DNA of 64,000 nucleotides from Bog-473 sp963725895 (GTDB lineage Bacteria; Actinomycetota; Acidimicrobiia; Acidimicrobiales; RAAP-2), in the NCBI GenBank assembly GCA_963725895.1, contig CAVSAJ010000003.1, positions 806,001 to 870,000 on the forward strand. The letters are read 5' to 3'. Shown piece by piece: positions 25,985-36,027 of this stretch. Each line of letters opens with the position of its first letter. Within the stretch, counting starts at the first letter, position 1. Under the pieces are notes generated by a model. The model made no database searches. It was given only the letters and a program-made list of their open reading frames with translations, and was not told the origin of the DNA. Position numbers and translations under genes: made by a program.

Positions 25985-26369
25985 CGAGAAAACCGCTGTG
26001 AAACCGCTGTGGCAGATTGAAGCAGGCAACATTGCCCGGCTGACGTTGGGCCGTCATTATAAAGAGACTTAATCCTCCTAGGGGTGCCGAGACAATGAAG
26101 CATTGGGCGGCGCGAGCGAGACCGGGGATGTCATTCTTCGGTCTGACGCGGAGCCCAAGGGGTCCAACGGTGTCACGCCCGGCGGGAGTGAGCGGCAATC
26201 GCAGACGAAGTCACAGGCCGTCCTGCCATTCTCCGGAATTGGATGAGCGGCCAAGTGATCGGCGTGTCGGAGGTGGTCCCGGGGTGAGAGCCCTGCTTAC
26301 CAGAGGGGTACACATCGTCTCACCCGTCGCACGGCCACCTGGTGGTGTCCGTCGAGTGCCGGAACCCTG
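25985..26369. other. Intergenic, after att copy 1
   Basis: About 385 bases with no supported gene. It contains the region upstream of the LuxR-type regulator, so its promoter should be here. No -35/-10 pair or palindrome is convincing to the eye. Confidence 0.4.
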
Positions 26370-29120
26370 ATGGTGTTAACCGGGCGCCGGCGTGAGCGCG
26401 GGTACTTGAACGATCTGATCGAGGGAGTGCGGAGCGGACATAGCGCAGCGGTTGTGTTGCACGGCGACGCGGGTGTCGGTAAGACGGCCTTACTCGAGGA
26501 CCTGATCCAGTCGGCAACGAACTTCAGGGTGGCCCGAGCAGTCGGGGTCGAGTCCGAAATGGAACTTGCTTTTGCCATGCTCCAGCAGTTGGTGGCGCCC
26601 ATGCTCAGTCACCTAGAAAGGCTCCCGGCTCCTCAGTCCGATGCTTTGGCGACGGTATTCGGCCGGAAATCTGGCCCTGCCCCCGATAGCCTTCTGGCGG
26701 GGCTGGCGCTTTTGAGCTTGCTCTCTGACGCTGCCGAGGAACACCCGCTCGTCTGCGTGGTTGATGACGCGCAGTGGATGGACCGCGCGTCGGCGGTGGC
26801 GCTGGGGGTCGCGGCACGCCGGTTGATGGCGGAGTCAGTTCTGTTGGTGATCGCAGCTCGAGAATCGAACGATGACTTCATTGGACTTCCAGAACTCGTC
26901 GTGGAGGGTCTACCAGATCCAGATGCTCGGGAACTCCTCGACTCAGCGATCTCGTGGCCCCTAGACGACCGAGTGCGCGAGCAGATCCTGAGCGAAGCGC
27001 GGGGAAATCCGCTGGCCCTGTTGGAACTGCCGCGAGGACTCTCAGCGGTGGAGCTGGCGGGTGGATACGGGTTGCCCGACATCCCGCCGCTTGCCGGCAG
27101 GATCGAGGACAGCTTCCTCAGGCGAGTCGAACGTCTCCCCGACGACACCCGACTGTTGCTGACGGTTGCCGCGGCAGAACCTCTCGGTGACTCGGCTCTG
27201 CTCTGGAACGCAGCGAAGCTGATCGGAATAGACATCGATGCTGCCGACCACCCCGACGTTGCTGGACTGGTCGACATTGGCCCACGAGTTGTATTTCGTC
27301 ATCCGCTCGTTCGTTCGGTGGTGTACCGGGCTTCGCCACTCAGCCATCGGCAGAACGTTCATGCCGCACTAGCGGAAGTGACAGATGCAGAGGTCGATCC
27401 GGATCGCCGCGCCTGGCATCGCGCCAAGGCCACATTCGGTCCTGATGAAGAAGTTGCCTCAGAGCTGGAGTGTTCGGCCGGTCGAGCCCAAGAACGCGGG
27501 GGACTGGCAGCTGCAGCAGCGTTCCTTGAGCGGTCGGTCGAGTTGACCGCCGATCCGGCGCTTAAGACGCAGCGGGCTCTGGCCGCGGCCCGCGTCAAAC
27601 ACGAGAGCGGCGCTCAGGACGCGGCCCTCAGACTGATCTCGCTGGCTCGGAGCGGACCAATCGGAGCCTTGGACCGTGCCAAGGCGGATCTGCTCCGCGC
27701 CCAGATTGCGTACGCCCAGAACCGAGGAAGCAACTCACCGCGCCTGCTCCTCGAGGCGGTCAATGGTCTTGTGCCGCTTGACGCCAATCTCGCGCGCGAG
27801 GCCTGCTTGGACGCACTATGGGCAGCACTGTTCGCCGGGCGACTTGCCCTCGAGGGCGGACTACAGGAAGTGGCCCAGGCGGCACTGGCTCTACCACCTC
27901 CAGCCCGAGAACCACGAGCCTCCGATCTACTTCTGAAAGGTTTGGCCACCGCTGCTGTCGGCGGGTATGCCGCCGCCGCACCGACCTTGAAGCTGGCCGT
28001 CAGTGCGTTCCGTGGCAAGCAGATTTCTCATGACGAAGAGCTCCGGTGGTTGTGGCATGCCGGAGTGGTCGCATGGATTCTCTTTGACGATGCGTCATGT
28101 GATGTTCTCACGGCTCGTCACGTGGCTCTCGCTCGCGATGCCGGGGCGCTTAGGGTACTTCCGTTTGCGCTAACGGTACGCCTCTCGGCCTATACGAAGT
28201 TTGGGCAGCTCGTTCCTGCCATCCAAGCTCTCGAGGAACTTCGAACCCTTAGTGAGGCAATCGGAACGCCCCCCCCGCCTTACGGCCCTGTCCTCGTGGC
28301 CGCGTGGCAAGGTCGGGAAACAGAGGCCTTGAGACTGATGGACGAAGCGCTCCAACTCGTGCAGGAGACTGGCGAAGGCCAGGGGGTTGCCGTGACGCAG
28401 TATGCACGAGCGGTGTTGTTCAACGGGCTCGGCCGGTACGAAGAGGCATTTGAGGCAGCAACAGCCGCCGACCTGCCCGACGCAGAGGGTTTGGCAATGT
28501 CAAGCACGGTAATGGCCGAAATTGTGGAAGCGGCAGCTCGGATTGGACGGCCCGAACAGGCCGCTCGTGCGCTCCATCAGATCGCTGAAATGGCACACGC
28601 CAGCGGCACGGACTGGATCGTCGGAATGGAGGCTCGGTCTCGAGCTCTGGTGATCGATGGCGATGACGCCGAACCCCTGTACAGACACGCGATCGAACGT
28701 CTTGACCGAACCTGTGTCAGGGGAGAACTCGCCAGGGCTCATCTGCTCTACGGAGAGTGGCTGCGTCGCCAGAACCGTCGGGTTGATGCACGCCAGCAAC
28801 TCCGACAAGCCCATGAGATGTTGACATCCATGGGCATTGGAGCGTATTCCGAGCGCGCCCGACGGGAACTACTTGCGACTGGGGAAAAGGTGCGGGCTCG
28901 ATCGGTTGAAACGTCGAGCAAGCTGACAGCGCAAGAGGCACAGATCGCTTTGCTTGCCGGTGAAGGACGAACAAATCCAGAAATTGGCGTCCATATGTTC
29001 ATCAGCACGCGCACCGTGGAGTGGCACTTACGCAAGGTTTTCATCAAGTTGGACTTGAGCTCACGAAGAGAGCTACGGAAGGCGTTGCCGCAGCTCGAGC
29101 AGCTAGTCCTTCAGTCCTAA
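26370..29120 (+). CDS. LuxR-family (LAL type) regulator with AAA ATPase domain
   Basis: 916 residues, the usual size of LAL regulators. MVLTGRRRERGYLNDLIEGV leads into Walker A GDAGVGKT (32-39) and Walker B LVCVVDDAQWMD (about 126-137). The long middle (about 330-840) is alpha-helical repeat of TPR type. The C-terminus has the LuxR/GerE HTH: LTAQEAQIALLAGEGRTNPE, then STRTVEWHLRKVFIKLDL. It is a signal-responsive activator whose target is unknown. It is the first gene of the 26-41 kb island and has no obvious operon partner. Confidence 0.85.
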   Translation: MVLTGRRRERGYLNDLIEGVRSGHSAAVVLHGDAGVGKTALLEDLIQSATNFRVARAVGVESEMELAFAMLQQLVAPMLSHLERLPAPQSDALATVFGRKSGPAPDSLLAGLALLSLLSDAAEEHPLVCVVDDAQWMDRASAVALGVAARRLMAESVLLVIAARESNDDFIGLPELVVEGLPDPDARELLDSAISWPLDDRVREQILSEARGNPLALLELPRGLSAVELAGGYGLPDIPPLAGRIEDSFLRRVERLPDDTRLLLTVAAAEPLGDSALLWNAAKLIGIDIDAADHPDVAGLVDIGPRVVFRHPLVRSVVYRASPLSHRQNVHAALAEVTDAEVDPDRRAWHRAKATFGPDEEVASELECSAGRAQERGGLAAAAAFLERSVELTADPALKTQRALAAARVKHESGAQDAALRLISLARSGPIGALDRAKADLLRAQIAYAQNRGSNSPRLLLEAVNGLVPLDANLAREACLDALWAALFAGRLALEGGLQEVAQAALALPPPAREPRASDLLLKGLATAAVGGYAAAAPTLKLAVSAFRGKQISHDEELRWLWHAGVVAWILFDDASCDVLTARHVALARDAGALRVLPFALTVRLSAYTKFGQLVPAIQALEELRTLSEAIGTPPPPYGPVLVAAWQGRETEALRLMDEALQLVQETGEGQGVAVTQYARAVLFNGLGRYEEAFEAATAADLPDAEGLAMSSTVMAEIVEAAARIGRPEQAARALHQIAEMAHASGTDWIVGMEARSRALVIDGDDAEPLYRHAIERLDRTCVRGELARAHLLYGEWLRRQNRRVDARQQLRQAHEMLTSMGIGAYSERARRELLATGEKVRARSVETSSKLTAQEAQIALLAGEGRTNPEIGVHMFISTRTVEWHLRKVFIKLDLSSRRELRKALPQLEQLVLQS

Positions 29121-29290
29121 ACCCTTACGAGACCTCCTGCTCGCATCGACGTCGTCGGCTGCAAGCTTGAGACGTGCTGGGTTGCGTGCTGCGAGAATCA
29201 CCTCAGCTCCGTTCACACGGGCAACGCGGGCGGTTTCCAGTCCGATACCCGAGCTCCCGCCTATGACGACCGCCGTTTGGCTGACCAGAT
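29103..29290 (-). pseudogene. Short-chain dehydrogenase, N-terminal fragment
   Basis: On the minus strand TAVVIGGSSGIGLETARVAR then NGAEVILAARNPARLKLAAD is the SDR cofactor-binding start (G-G-x-x-G-I-G, then the second-strand A-x-R that selects NADP). Similarity ends after about 50 residues, and the frame runs into a TAG at 29103-29105 inside the end of the LuxR gene. The catalytic Tyr-x-x-x-Lys part is missing. A convergent remnant. Confidence 0.65.
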
Positions 29291-29567
29291 CCCGATGGTG
29301 TCCTGGATCGGAAGCGGCTGCCCCCGTCAGGGCGCCTCCCGTGTCAGATCGGGGAAGAACACCACATCGACGATGACGGGCGACCTTGGCGACTGGTTGC
29401 GCCCGTGGGACACCCTGGTCGGGTCACCCTTGCGGGAGGCCGGGGGATCACAGCCGCCAGGGCGGCGCCCCCCGGACCGTTGGAGCCAACCAGGGAATTA
29501 CCCGGGCGCGAGGATCTGCCCTGCAGCGCAACGATGACTGGAAGCTCGAGATCCATGGAGGTCACCG

Positions 29568-30239
29568 ATGAGCAGCACTGACGTACGCAATGAAACATCG
29601 ACGGAGGTCCCGGCTCCAGGAGTTGCGAACATGAATCTGGAGGTGATCGTGATCGCCGTCGCCGATGTGGACAGGGCGAAGGGGTTCTACGCAAACCTCG
29701 GCTGGAGGCTCGACGCCGATGTCACCCGTGGGGAGGATTTCCGTTTGGTCCAGTTCACGCCTCCGGGTTCGGGGTGCTCGGTGCAATTCGGCATCGATCT
29801 CACATCGGCCGCACCCGGGTCAGGTCAGAGCCCGTACCTGATCGTCTCCGACATCGAGGCAGCCCGTGCCGACCTGGTGGCGCGGGGCGTGAAAGTCAGC
29901 GAGGTGTTCCACGAGGGTTCGCCAGGCGCTCGATTCCACAAAGCCAGCCGTGCGGCCGGCCCGTCGCCCGATCGCAGCAGCTACGGCTCGTACGCCACCT
30001 TCAGCGATCCGGACGGCAACGGGTGGCTGATCCAGGAGGTCACGACGCGGCTGCCCGGCCGCATCGACCCGACCACGACCAGCTTCGCGTCGGCGAGCGA
30101 TTTGGCGGAGGCGCTTCGACGTGCCTCAACGGCCCATGGTGAGCACGAGAAGCGGATCGGTGAGGCGGACGCCAACTGGCCGGATTGGTACGCCCAGTAC
30201 ATGGTGGCCGAGCGGGCGGGCAACGAACTGCCGACCTGA
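29568..30239 (+). CDS. VOC (glyoxalase-like) family protein
   Basis: 223 residues; the ATG follows ATGGAGGTCACCG. MNLEVIVIAVADVDRAKGFY and GWRLDADVTRGEDFRLVQF start the first beta-alpha-beta-beta-beta module. SPYLIVSDIEAARADLVARG and SDPDGNGWLIQEV form the second, giving the metal-binding E at its end. The tail ALRRASTAHGEHEKR is an extra helix seen in some actinobacterial VOC proteins. The substrate is unknown; dioxygenase, lyase or resistance roles all occur in the family. Confidence 0.8.
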   Translation: MSSTDVRNETSTEVPAPGVANMNLEVIVIAVADVDRAKGFYANLGWRLDADVTRGEDFRLVQFTPPGSGCSVQFGIDLTSAAPGSGQSPYLIVSDIEAARADLVARGVKVSEVFHEGSPGARFHKASRAAGPSPDRSSYGSYATFSDPDGNGWLIQEVTTRLPGRIDPTTTSFASASDLAEALRRASTAHGEHEKRIGEADANWPDWYAQYMVAERAGNELPT

Positions 30240-30450
30240 CCCCAGACGACGCCGTGATCGGCGGCGTTGGTATGGGCCCCGGAATCCGTACCGTGGCCCC
30301 GCTAGTGCGAACGGGTTTGCATACCCGTGCGTTGCACGGGCCCCACAGGACGATCGAACAGCCACGATCGAAGAGGTGCTCATCGGGGGTGTTGGCGCAC
30401 CAGCATGGACCTCACGAAAATAGAAGTTGGAAAACAGAAAGGACCGTACA

Positions 30451-31272
30451 GTGCCATTCTTCAGTGCTGACGACGGAACCGAGATCCACTATAAGGATTG
30501 GGGCAAGGGAGCTCCGATCGTGTTTTCGCACGGTTGGCCGTTGAATGCCGACGCGTGGGACGCGCAGATGCTCTTCTTCGGTCAGCAGGGTTACCGTGTG
30601 ATCGCGCACGATCGCCGTAGCCATGGGCGCTCCCGCCAGACGTGGTACCACAACGACTACGACACGTGGGCCGATGATCTGGCCGGCTTGATCGAGCAAC
30701 TCGACCTGACGAATGTCACCTTGATCGCACACTCGATGGGTGGAGGTGAGATCGCACGGTACGTCGGGCGCTATGGCACGTCGCGTCTGGCGAAGATGGT
30801 CTTCATCGGCGCGGTGCCTCCAATCATGCTCCAGACCGACACGAACCCCGGTGGCCTACCACTGTCGGTCTTCGACGGCCTTCGCGCCGGCCTCGTTGAG
30901 AATCGATCCCAGTTCTACAAGGACACGAGCGTGGCCTTCTTCGGCTATAACAGGCCAAACGCCAAGGTCTCCGAGGCCGTCCAAGATCAGTTCTGGCGCC
31001 TCGGCATGGAGTCGGGCATCAAGGCGTCCTATGACTGCATCGAGCAGTTCTCCGAAACCGACTTCAGCGACGACCTGAAGCAGATCGACGTTCCGGCGCT
31101 GTTCATGCACGGAGAAGACGACCAGATCGTCCCCTATCAGGACGCCTCCGTTCTTGCCGCGAAGCTCGTGCAGAACGGAACACTGAAGATCTACCCCGGA
31201 TTCTCACACGGCATGGCGATCATCGAAGCCGAGACGATCAATCCTGATCTGCTGGCGTTCATCCGGTCCTGA
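30451..31272 (+). CDS. Alpha/beta hydrolase, non-heme chloroperoxidase-like
   Basis: 273 residues from the GTG at 30451 (MPFFSADDGTEIHYKDWGKG) with GAAAGGA 8 bases upstream. SHGWPL carries the oxyanion backbone, the nucleophile is Ser95 in AHSMGGGE, the acid is in MHGEDDQIVPY and the His in GFSHGM. This set matches cofactor-free haloperoxidases and perhydrolases of the Cpo/BpoA2 group, which also act as esterases. It is a single gene, probably cytoplasmic. It appears complete. Confidence 0.85.
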   Translation: MPFFSADDGTEIHYKDWGKGAPIVFSHGWPLNADAWDAQMLFFGQQGYRVIAHDRRSHGRSRQTWYHNDYDTWADDLAGLIEQLDLTNVTLIAHSMGGGEIARYVGRYGTSRLAKMVFIGAVPPIMLQTDTNPGGLPLSVFDGLRAGLVENRSQFYKDTSVAFFGYNRPNAKVSEAVQDQFWRLGMESGIKASYDCIEQFSETDFSDDLKQIDVPALFMHGEDDQIVPYQDASVLAAKLVQNGTLKIYPGFSHGMAIIEAETINPDLLAFIRS

Positions 31273-31574
31273 CGGCGTACTTTCCCCACTCCGGCGAGTC
31301 AGCTGAGCGTCAGACATGCCTCAGATTGGTAGAAGTGCCGAGAGCGGTGGCTTGCTGGCGACGATGCCATTACGACCGAGGCGGGTTACCTTGGCTCGGG
31401 TCAACATGGTTTAAACAACATTGACGTGGTCGGCGGCCCCCGGTGGGCATCGCTGATGAACACCGGAGGCCGTTGAGGCTACCGGGTCACTGGCACCTCT
31501 CTCGCTGGGTGGCGGCCGGACGTCTGTGGATTGTCGCCGGCGTACAACGAGAGGAGACGAGCACCTTGCGGACG
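31273..31574. other. Intergenic, nothing recognised
   Basis: About 300 bases after the hydrolase gene with no supported gene, RNA or repeat. GGCAGTGGCTTGCTGGCGAC and flanks show no strong hairpin. Confidence 0.4.
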
Positions 31575-32006
31575 GAGCGGGAGGGGTCACGGGCGGCATG
31601 ATCGTTCAACTGGGGCGACTCGCTCGAGCGCCTGAGCGGCGAATGGGAGTTCTCCGCAGGCGTGAACACCTGGGAAGACGTGTCAGCAGCCGGGCTGGTC
31701 GGAAAGCGCGTGCTCAGGGAGGTCTTGGGGCGGGAAGCCCCCGACCAGTGGGCCCAGTCGACTCAGAACATCATGCACTGGGCAACGGCCATGGGATGGA
31801 GCGCCCAGTTTGGCGTGATCGCGGGCTCTGCCAATCGCCGGTCGTGGACCGGTGGACTGGTCCTCGGTCCCCTCGTGTGGCTGGCCGGCTACGTGGTTCT
31901 GCCCCTGGCCAAGATTTACAAGCCGATCTGGGACTATGACGCCGAGACGTTGGCCAAGGACCTGAGTGCCCACCTCGTCTATGGCGCGACCACCGGCGCG
32001 GCATAG
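31575..32006 (+). pseudogene. Decayed membrane protein, C-terminal part readable
   Basis: From 31662 (GTG) the frame reads NTWEDVSAAGLVGKRVLREV, then QNIMHWATAMGWSAQFGVIA, GPLVWLAGYVVLPLAKIYKP and AKDLSAHLVYGATTGAA: three hydrophobic segments. In-frame sequence upstream (FNWGDSLERLSGEWEFSAGV) belongs to it but is cut by a TGA. A Gly-rich helix-like piece (GAGGVTGGMI) lies in another frame before that. It resembles a conserved actinobacterial membrane protein of unknown function that has lost its start. Confidence 0.5.
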
Positions 32007-32146
32007 ACGAGGTGGCCAGGTGAGCAGGACCACCCACCGTCTCCGAACGGCCTGAACCCTGCGGGGACCAGGGCATTCCACGGGCGCAAGGGGATCTCCA
32101 AGGCGCGACGTTGATATGAGCGAGAACCCGCACAAGGAGCCACTCC

Positions 32147-34261
32147 GTGATGTTGATTGAGACCTTATCTTCAAGATCGATCGTGGCCGCTGGCCGCGGC
32201 GGGACTGAGTTCAGATTCGAATCGCCCGCGGGCGGACAGGAGGATGTACCCCCGCCGCCCATTCCCCGTGACAAGCGGGGATGGAACGTGGCGCCGGCGC
32301 CCGATGGGCGAGGAATGCCTGAGGAGCAGCAGCGACGGCCACCTCATCGTCACTATGGATTCTGGGTCGTCGTCTTCGTCCTTCTGGCACTGAACTGGAC
32401 CGCATTTCTTATGTCCCAGCCAGCTGGACAGCCGCGTGTGAATGTGCCGTTCAGTCCTAACTTCCTCGGTCAGGTGCAAGCGGGCGCAGTCAAGTCAATC
32501 ACCTCGACAGGTGACACCATTCAGGGCACCTTCGCCCACAAGGTGCGGTACCCCGCCAGCGACCACAGCGCCACCCCGACCACTCTGTTTTCGACCCAAG
32601 TACCGTCCTTTTGGAGCAACGCAGCGCTGACAGAACTACTTCAGTCCAAAGGCCTACAAGTCAACGCGCAGTCGACTGCGACGAGCACGCCACTGTTGGA
32701 AGAACTGTTGATCGGGTTCGGACCGACGATTCTTCTCGTTGGGGTCTTCCTCCTGCTGGCTCGCCGCGCTTCTGCAGGTTCGGGCGGGGGAGCACTCGGA
32801 AGCTTCGGGCGATCGCAGGCACGACGGGTCGATCCACAGAAGATCACCGTCACGTTCGACGACGTCGCCGGAATCGACGACGCAAAGGCGGAACTGACCG
32901 AGATCGTTGCCTTCCTGCGAACTCCGGACCGCTATGTACGTCTCGGTGGACGGATGCCCCACGGCGTGCTCCTCTTCGGCCCACCCGGGACTGGCAAGAC
33001 GCTCCTGGCTCGAGCGGTCGCCGGCGAGGCACACGCCGCATTCTTCTCCATTGCGGCTTCCGAATTCATAGAGGCGATCGTGGGCGTGGGAGCCGCAAGG
33101 GTCCGGGACCTGTTCGCGAAGGCTAAGCAGGCAGCGCCAGCGATCATCTTCATCGACGAACTCGACGCTATCGGTCGCGCTCGTCAAGGTTCGGGAGGCC
33201 TCAGCGGGGCCAACGACGAACGCGAGCAGACCCTTGATCAGATCCTGACCGAGATGGACGGGTTCGATCCGACCGAAGCGGTTGTGGTGCTCAGCGCCAC
33301 CAACCGCCCCGAGGTCCTTGACCCGGCTCTGCTGCGGCCCGGTCGATTCGACCGGAGGGTGGCGGTACAGCCTCCCGATCGGGCTGGGCGAGAGAAGATC
33401 CTTGAGGCTCATACACGGTCGACCCCACTGGCGGGTGACGTCGATCTGGGCTCCCTCGCGGCGTCCACCCCGGGGATGGTCGGCGCTGACCTCGCGAACT
33501 TGGTGAATGAGGCGGCCCTGCTCGCGGCCAGGAAGTCACATGAGACAGTTCAGATGTCGGACTTCACCGAGTCTCTCGAGAAGATCCTCCTTGGTGCACC
33601 ACGAGGTGTGGTCCTGAGTTCCGCCGACAGGGAGCGGACCGCATTCCACGAATCTGGGCACGCGCTGGTGGGAATGCTGACCCCAGAAGCTGATCCGGTT
33701 CGGAAGGTTTCGATAATCCCAAGAGGGCAGGCTCTCGGAGTGACGCTGGCGACTCCTGACGGGGACCGGGTGTCCTATTCGCGAGAAGAACTTGACGCTC
33801 GCATAAAGGTCGCGCTGGGCGGCCGCGTTGCAGAGGAAATCGTCTACGAGAAGATCACCACAGGGGCTGAATCCGACATTCAACAACTTACCCAGATCGC
33901 CAGACAGATGGTCGGGCGGTGGGGGATGAGCGAGAAGATCGGGCCGATCGCCGTGCTCCCGAGCGATGAGGCAGGGCCCGCTTTGCCCGGTGCCAGCGCA
34001 CCGTCTCCGCAAACGCTGTGGATGGTCGACCAAGAAGTGCATCGACTGATTGAAGATGCACATGCCGAAGTGACGAAGCTGCTGGCAGATCATCGGAACC
34101 AGTTGGACGGACTGGCCCAAGCTCTCTTGAAGGCCGAGACGCTCGATTCCGCGGACGCGTATGCGGCAGCACTCATTCAGCCCGACCAGGACGGTCACGA
34201 GGAGCTTGATTCGAGCCCGAAAAGCAGCCAGCTCGGAGCGAAGGAAGGAGTCGCGTCGTGA
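32147..34261 (+). CDS. ftsH: ATP-dependent zinc metalloprotease FtsH (accessory copy)
   Basis: 704 residues from GTG 32147 (ATG at 32150 equally possible); AAGGAG lies 9 bases upstream. TM helices are at about 67-86 (YGFWVVVFVLLALNWTAFLM) and 185-203, flanking an extracytoplasmic domain. The AAA module has Walker A GPPGTGKT, Walker B IIFIDELDAIG and the second region of homology with LLRPGRFDRRVAVQPPDRAG. The protease has zinc site HESGH. It degrades misfolded or unassembled membrane proteins. The long polar N-terminus (about 65 residues, Pro/Arg-rich) and the setting among mobile cargo suggest a second, horizontally acquired FtsH. LemA and HtpX follow downstream. Confidence 0.9.
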   Translation: MMLIETLSSRSIVAAGRGGTEFRFESPAGGQEDVPPPPIPRDKRGWNVAPAPDGRGMPEEQQRRPPHRHYGFWVVVFVLLALNWTAFLMSQPAGQPRVNVPFSPNFLGQVQAGAVKSITSTGDTIQGTFAHKVRYPASDHSATPTTLFSTQVPSFWSNAALTELLQSKGLQVNAQSTATSTPLLEELLIGFGPTILLVGVFLLLARRASAGSGGGALGSFGRSQARRVDPQKITVTFDDVAGIDDAKAELTEIVAFLRTPDRYVRLGGRMPHGVLLFGPPGTGKTLLARAVAGEAHAAFFSIAASEFIEAIVGVGAARVRDLFAKAKQAAPAIIFIDELDAIGRARQGSGGLSGANDEREQTLDQILTEMDGFDPTEAVVVLSATNRPEVLDPALLRPGRFDRRVAVQPPDRAGREKILEAHTRSTPLAGDVDLGSLAASTPGMVGADLANLVNEAALLAARKSHETVQMSDFTESLEKILLGAPRGVVLSSADRERTAFHESGHALVGMLTPEADPVRKVSIIPRGQALGVTLATPDGDRVSYSREELDARIKVALGGRVAEEIVYEKITTGAESDIQQLTQIARQMVGRWGMSEKIGPIAVLPSDEAGPALPGASAPSPQTLWMVDQEVHRLIEDAHAEVTKLLADHRNQLDGLAQALLKAETLDSADAYAAALIQPDQDGHEELDSSPKSSQLGAKEGVAS

Positions 34262-34317
34262 AGTGCACGGTACGGGATCTGATCATCGAAACGCTGAAGA
34301 GCGCGGGCGTGTCCTCG

Positions 34318-34914
34318 TCGCGATGATCGTGATCCGGCTGCAGACAATAGTCTCTCGCGAGATCGCTCTCACCGAGTCCGCCGTGGTATCCGTCGGCAGT
34401 CTCCAAGCGCCGGCACCAAGCCCAACGTCATCGGTGATCATGCGGTTCTGCTCCTGAACATCCGCACGTACAGCGACGAGGTCCGTGCCAAGGTCCTTGA
34501 CGCGATGCATCGGATCGTCAACGCCGAGTGCCTGGCGTCCGAGTCGCCGAAGGACCCTGAATTCGAGATGTATGACCATTTTCCGATCACGGACAATGAC
34601 GTAGCGACGACGGCCCACGTTCGAGGGTCCTTCGACGCGCTGTTCGGCAATGAGTCGACGAATCTGGCCCTGCAGACTCCGAGCGAGGATTTCAGCGATA
34701 TCCCTGACGCACTTGGCGCTCCCTATACCTATTGGGGCTTGGGTGCACTGACCCCGACCTCTACGAGAAGGCGAAGGCGGCCGGGCGCATCGCACAAGAC
34801 ATCTCCGCCAATCATTCTGCGTTGTTCGGCCCGGTGATTCAGCCAACCCTTGACACTGGGACAAAGGCTCTTGTCGCGGCATCCCTGGCCTGGCTCGGTC
34901 ACTCGCAACGCTGA
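34318..34914 (+). pseudogene. M20-family amidohydrolase, C-terminal remnant with frameshifts
   Basis: Pieces in order: MIVIRLQTIVSREIALTESA; after a shift near 34425, PNVIGDHAVLLLNIRTYSDE and RAKVLDAMHRIVNAE through SEDFSDIPDALGAPYTYWGLG; after a shift near 34738, DPDLYEKAKAAGRIAQDI and LFGPVIQPTLDTGTKAL, ending at TGA 34912. This is the C-terminal half of peptidase M20/HipO-like amidohydrolases (the S-E-D-F-S metal site is still present). The N-terminal metal-binding half is gone, cut at the end of the ftsH gene. Confidence 0.7.
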
Positions 34915-35126
34915 CGTGGTGCTAAGCGGGCCTGTTGGGTTGCGGTTACTCGCTGATCGGCAGCTCCAGGTTCGCCACCAGTGTGTTCCACGTGACTTCG
35001 GGGTCCGACCAGGGAAGTCGACGGGCGCGAGCAAGAGGGGAGGGTGCGAGGGTAGGGATAGGCGACGACAGCAGGCGAAACGGATCCAGATCGGACGAGA
35101 GCTCGCCAGTCCTATGAGGAGTGAAA

Positions 35127-35450
35127 ATGACGCTTACCTCGGAAGTGCAGGTACCGCGAGGTGCATGGGCGGACGATGGTCATCGAGCCTGGGCGGACGG
35201 GAGAGTCGGGGACCCAGGCGCTGTGCTGCGTGCTCCAGGCAGGGTGCGCCATGCCGCGTCATTCGATGCCGCTCGGCTCGGGGTGTTGCTTGAGGACGCC
35301 GTGTTCGCCGAATGGGCCACGGAGACAGCCGAGAGGTACCACGTATCGGCGCTCGACGCCCTGGGAGTTCTGGCGGAAGCCCTCGCTCGGGATGGCATGT
35401 CGCGAGCAACAGCGTCGACTGAGCGCGCTGATCTTCTGGTTCAGATCTGA
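35127..35450 (+). CDS. Small hypothetical protein
   Basis: 107 residues from the ATG at 35127 (AGGAG 6 bases upstream). The N-terminal half is Arg/Gly/Ala-rich and low in character. The C-terminal half, LLEDAVFAEWATETAERYHV then LDALGVLAEALARDGMSR, forms amphipathic helices. No family was recognised. It could be a genuine small gene of the island or a chance frame; the ribosome-binding site favours the former. Confidence 0.4.
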   Translation: MTLTSEVQVPRGAWADDGHRAWADGRVGDPGAVLRAPGRVRHAASFDAARLGVLLEDAVFAEWATETAERYHVSALDALGVLAEALARDGMSRATASTERADLLVQI

Positions 35451-35654
35451 ATCTCCGGGCGGCTGAGTGGCCGAGGAGTCAGAGGTCCTCCACTTCGGCG
35501 GCATGAGAGGTGGCCGTCATTGGGGCTCGCGAGGGGCAGTCGCATGCAGGACCGGCATCTCCCCGGGGCTACTACGGGCGCGACGTCGCCACCCACGGTG
35601 CCAGTCTTAGACGCAGGCATCGGAGGATGCCCCCGGACACAGAGAAGAAGCCGG

Positions 35655-35834
35655 ACAACCACGGCATCTCCAACACAACGCGACGACTGGCTCGGCCCGT
35701 GGCCGCTCAACCTCGTCGGACGTCAGTGGAGAAGGGTGACCGGGCTGACTGGATGGCGTCGTGCGATCGCTTTGGTTGGCATCGCTGTTGAGGTCGTCGT
35801 CATCATTGCGATCATTGTTCTCCTGATCGTCTGA
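35655..35834 (+). pseudogene. Tiny membrane protein, copy 1 (start codon lost)
   Basis: The frame reads TTTASPTQRDDWLGPWPLNL then VGRQWRRVTGLTGWRRAIAL and a C-terminal helix VEVVVIIAIIVLLIV, stop at 35832. It is a clear paralogue of the intact 58-residue gene at 38286-38462, which starts MTTPPTQRDDWLGPWPLNL. Here the ATG position reads CGG ACA, so no start is visible, although GAGAAGAAGCC upstream is also shared. A duplicated copy that has lost its start, or that uses a longer, unrelated N-terminus. Confidence 0.6.
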
Positions 35835-36027
35835 AGAGCCCTCCGCCGGCCGCCCGCCCTCCGGGAATCGCAACCCGGACCAGTGCCTTCCGCGGGTGCG
35901 ACAGCTGACCCGGATCCGCAGACTTGGTGGTAGTCGCTCGGTCAGGTGCCGGGCAACGAATGCAAGAGCGTTAGCCGTCGTAGCCGTAACAAATATCGAA
36001 GCTCCAACTGGAGCGAGGAGGGTCACA

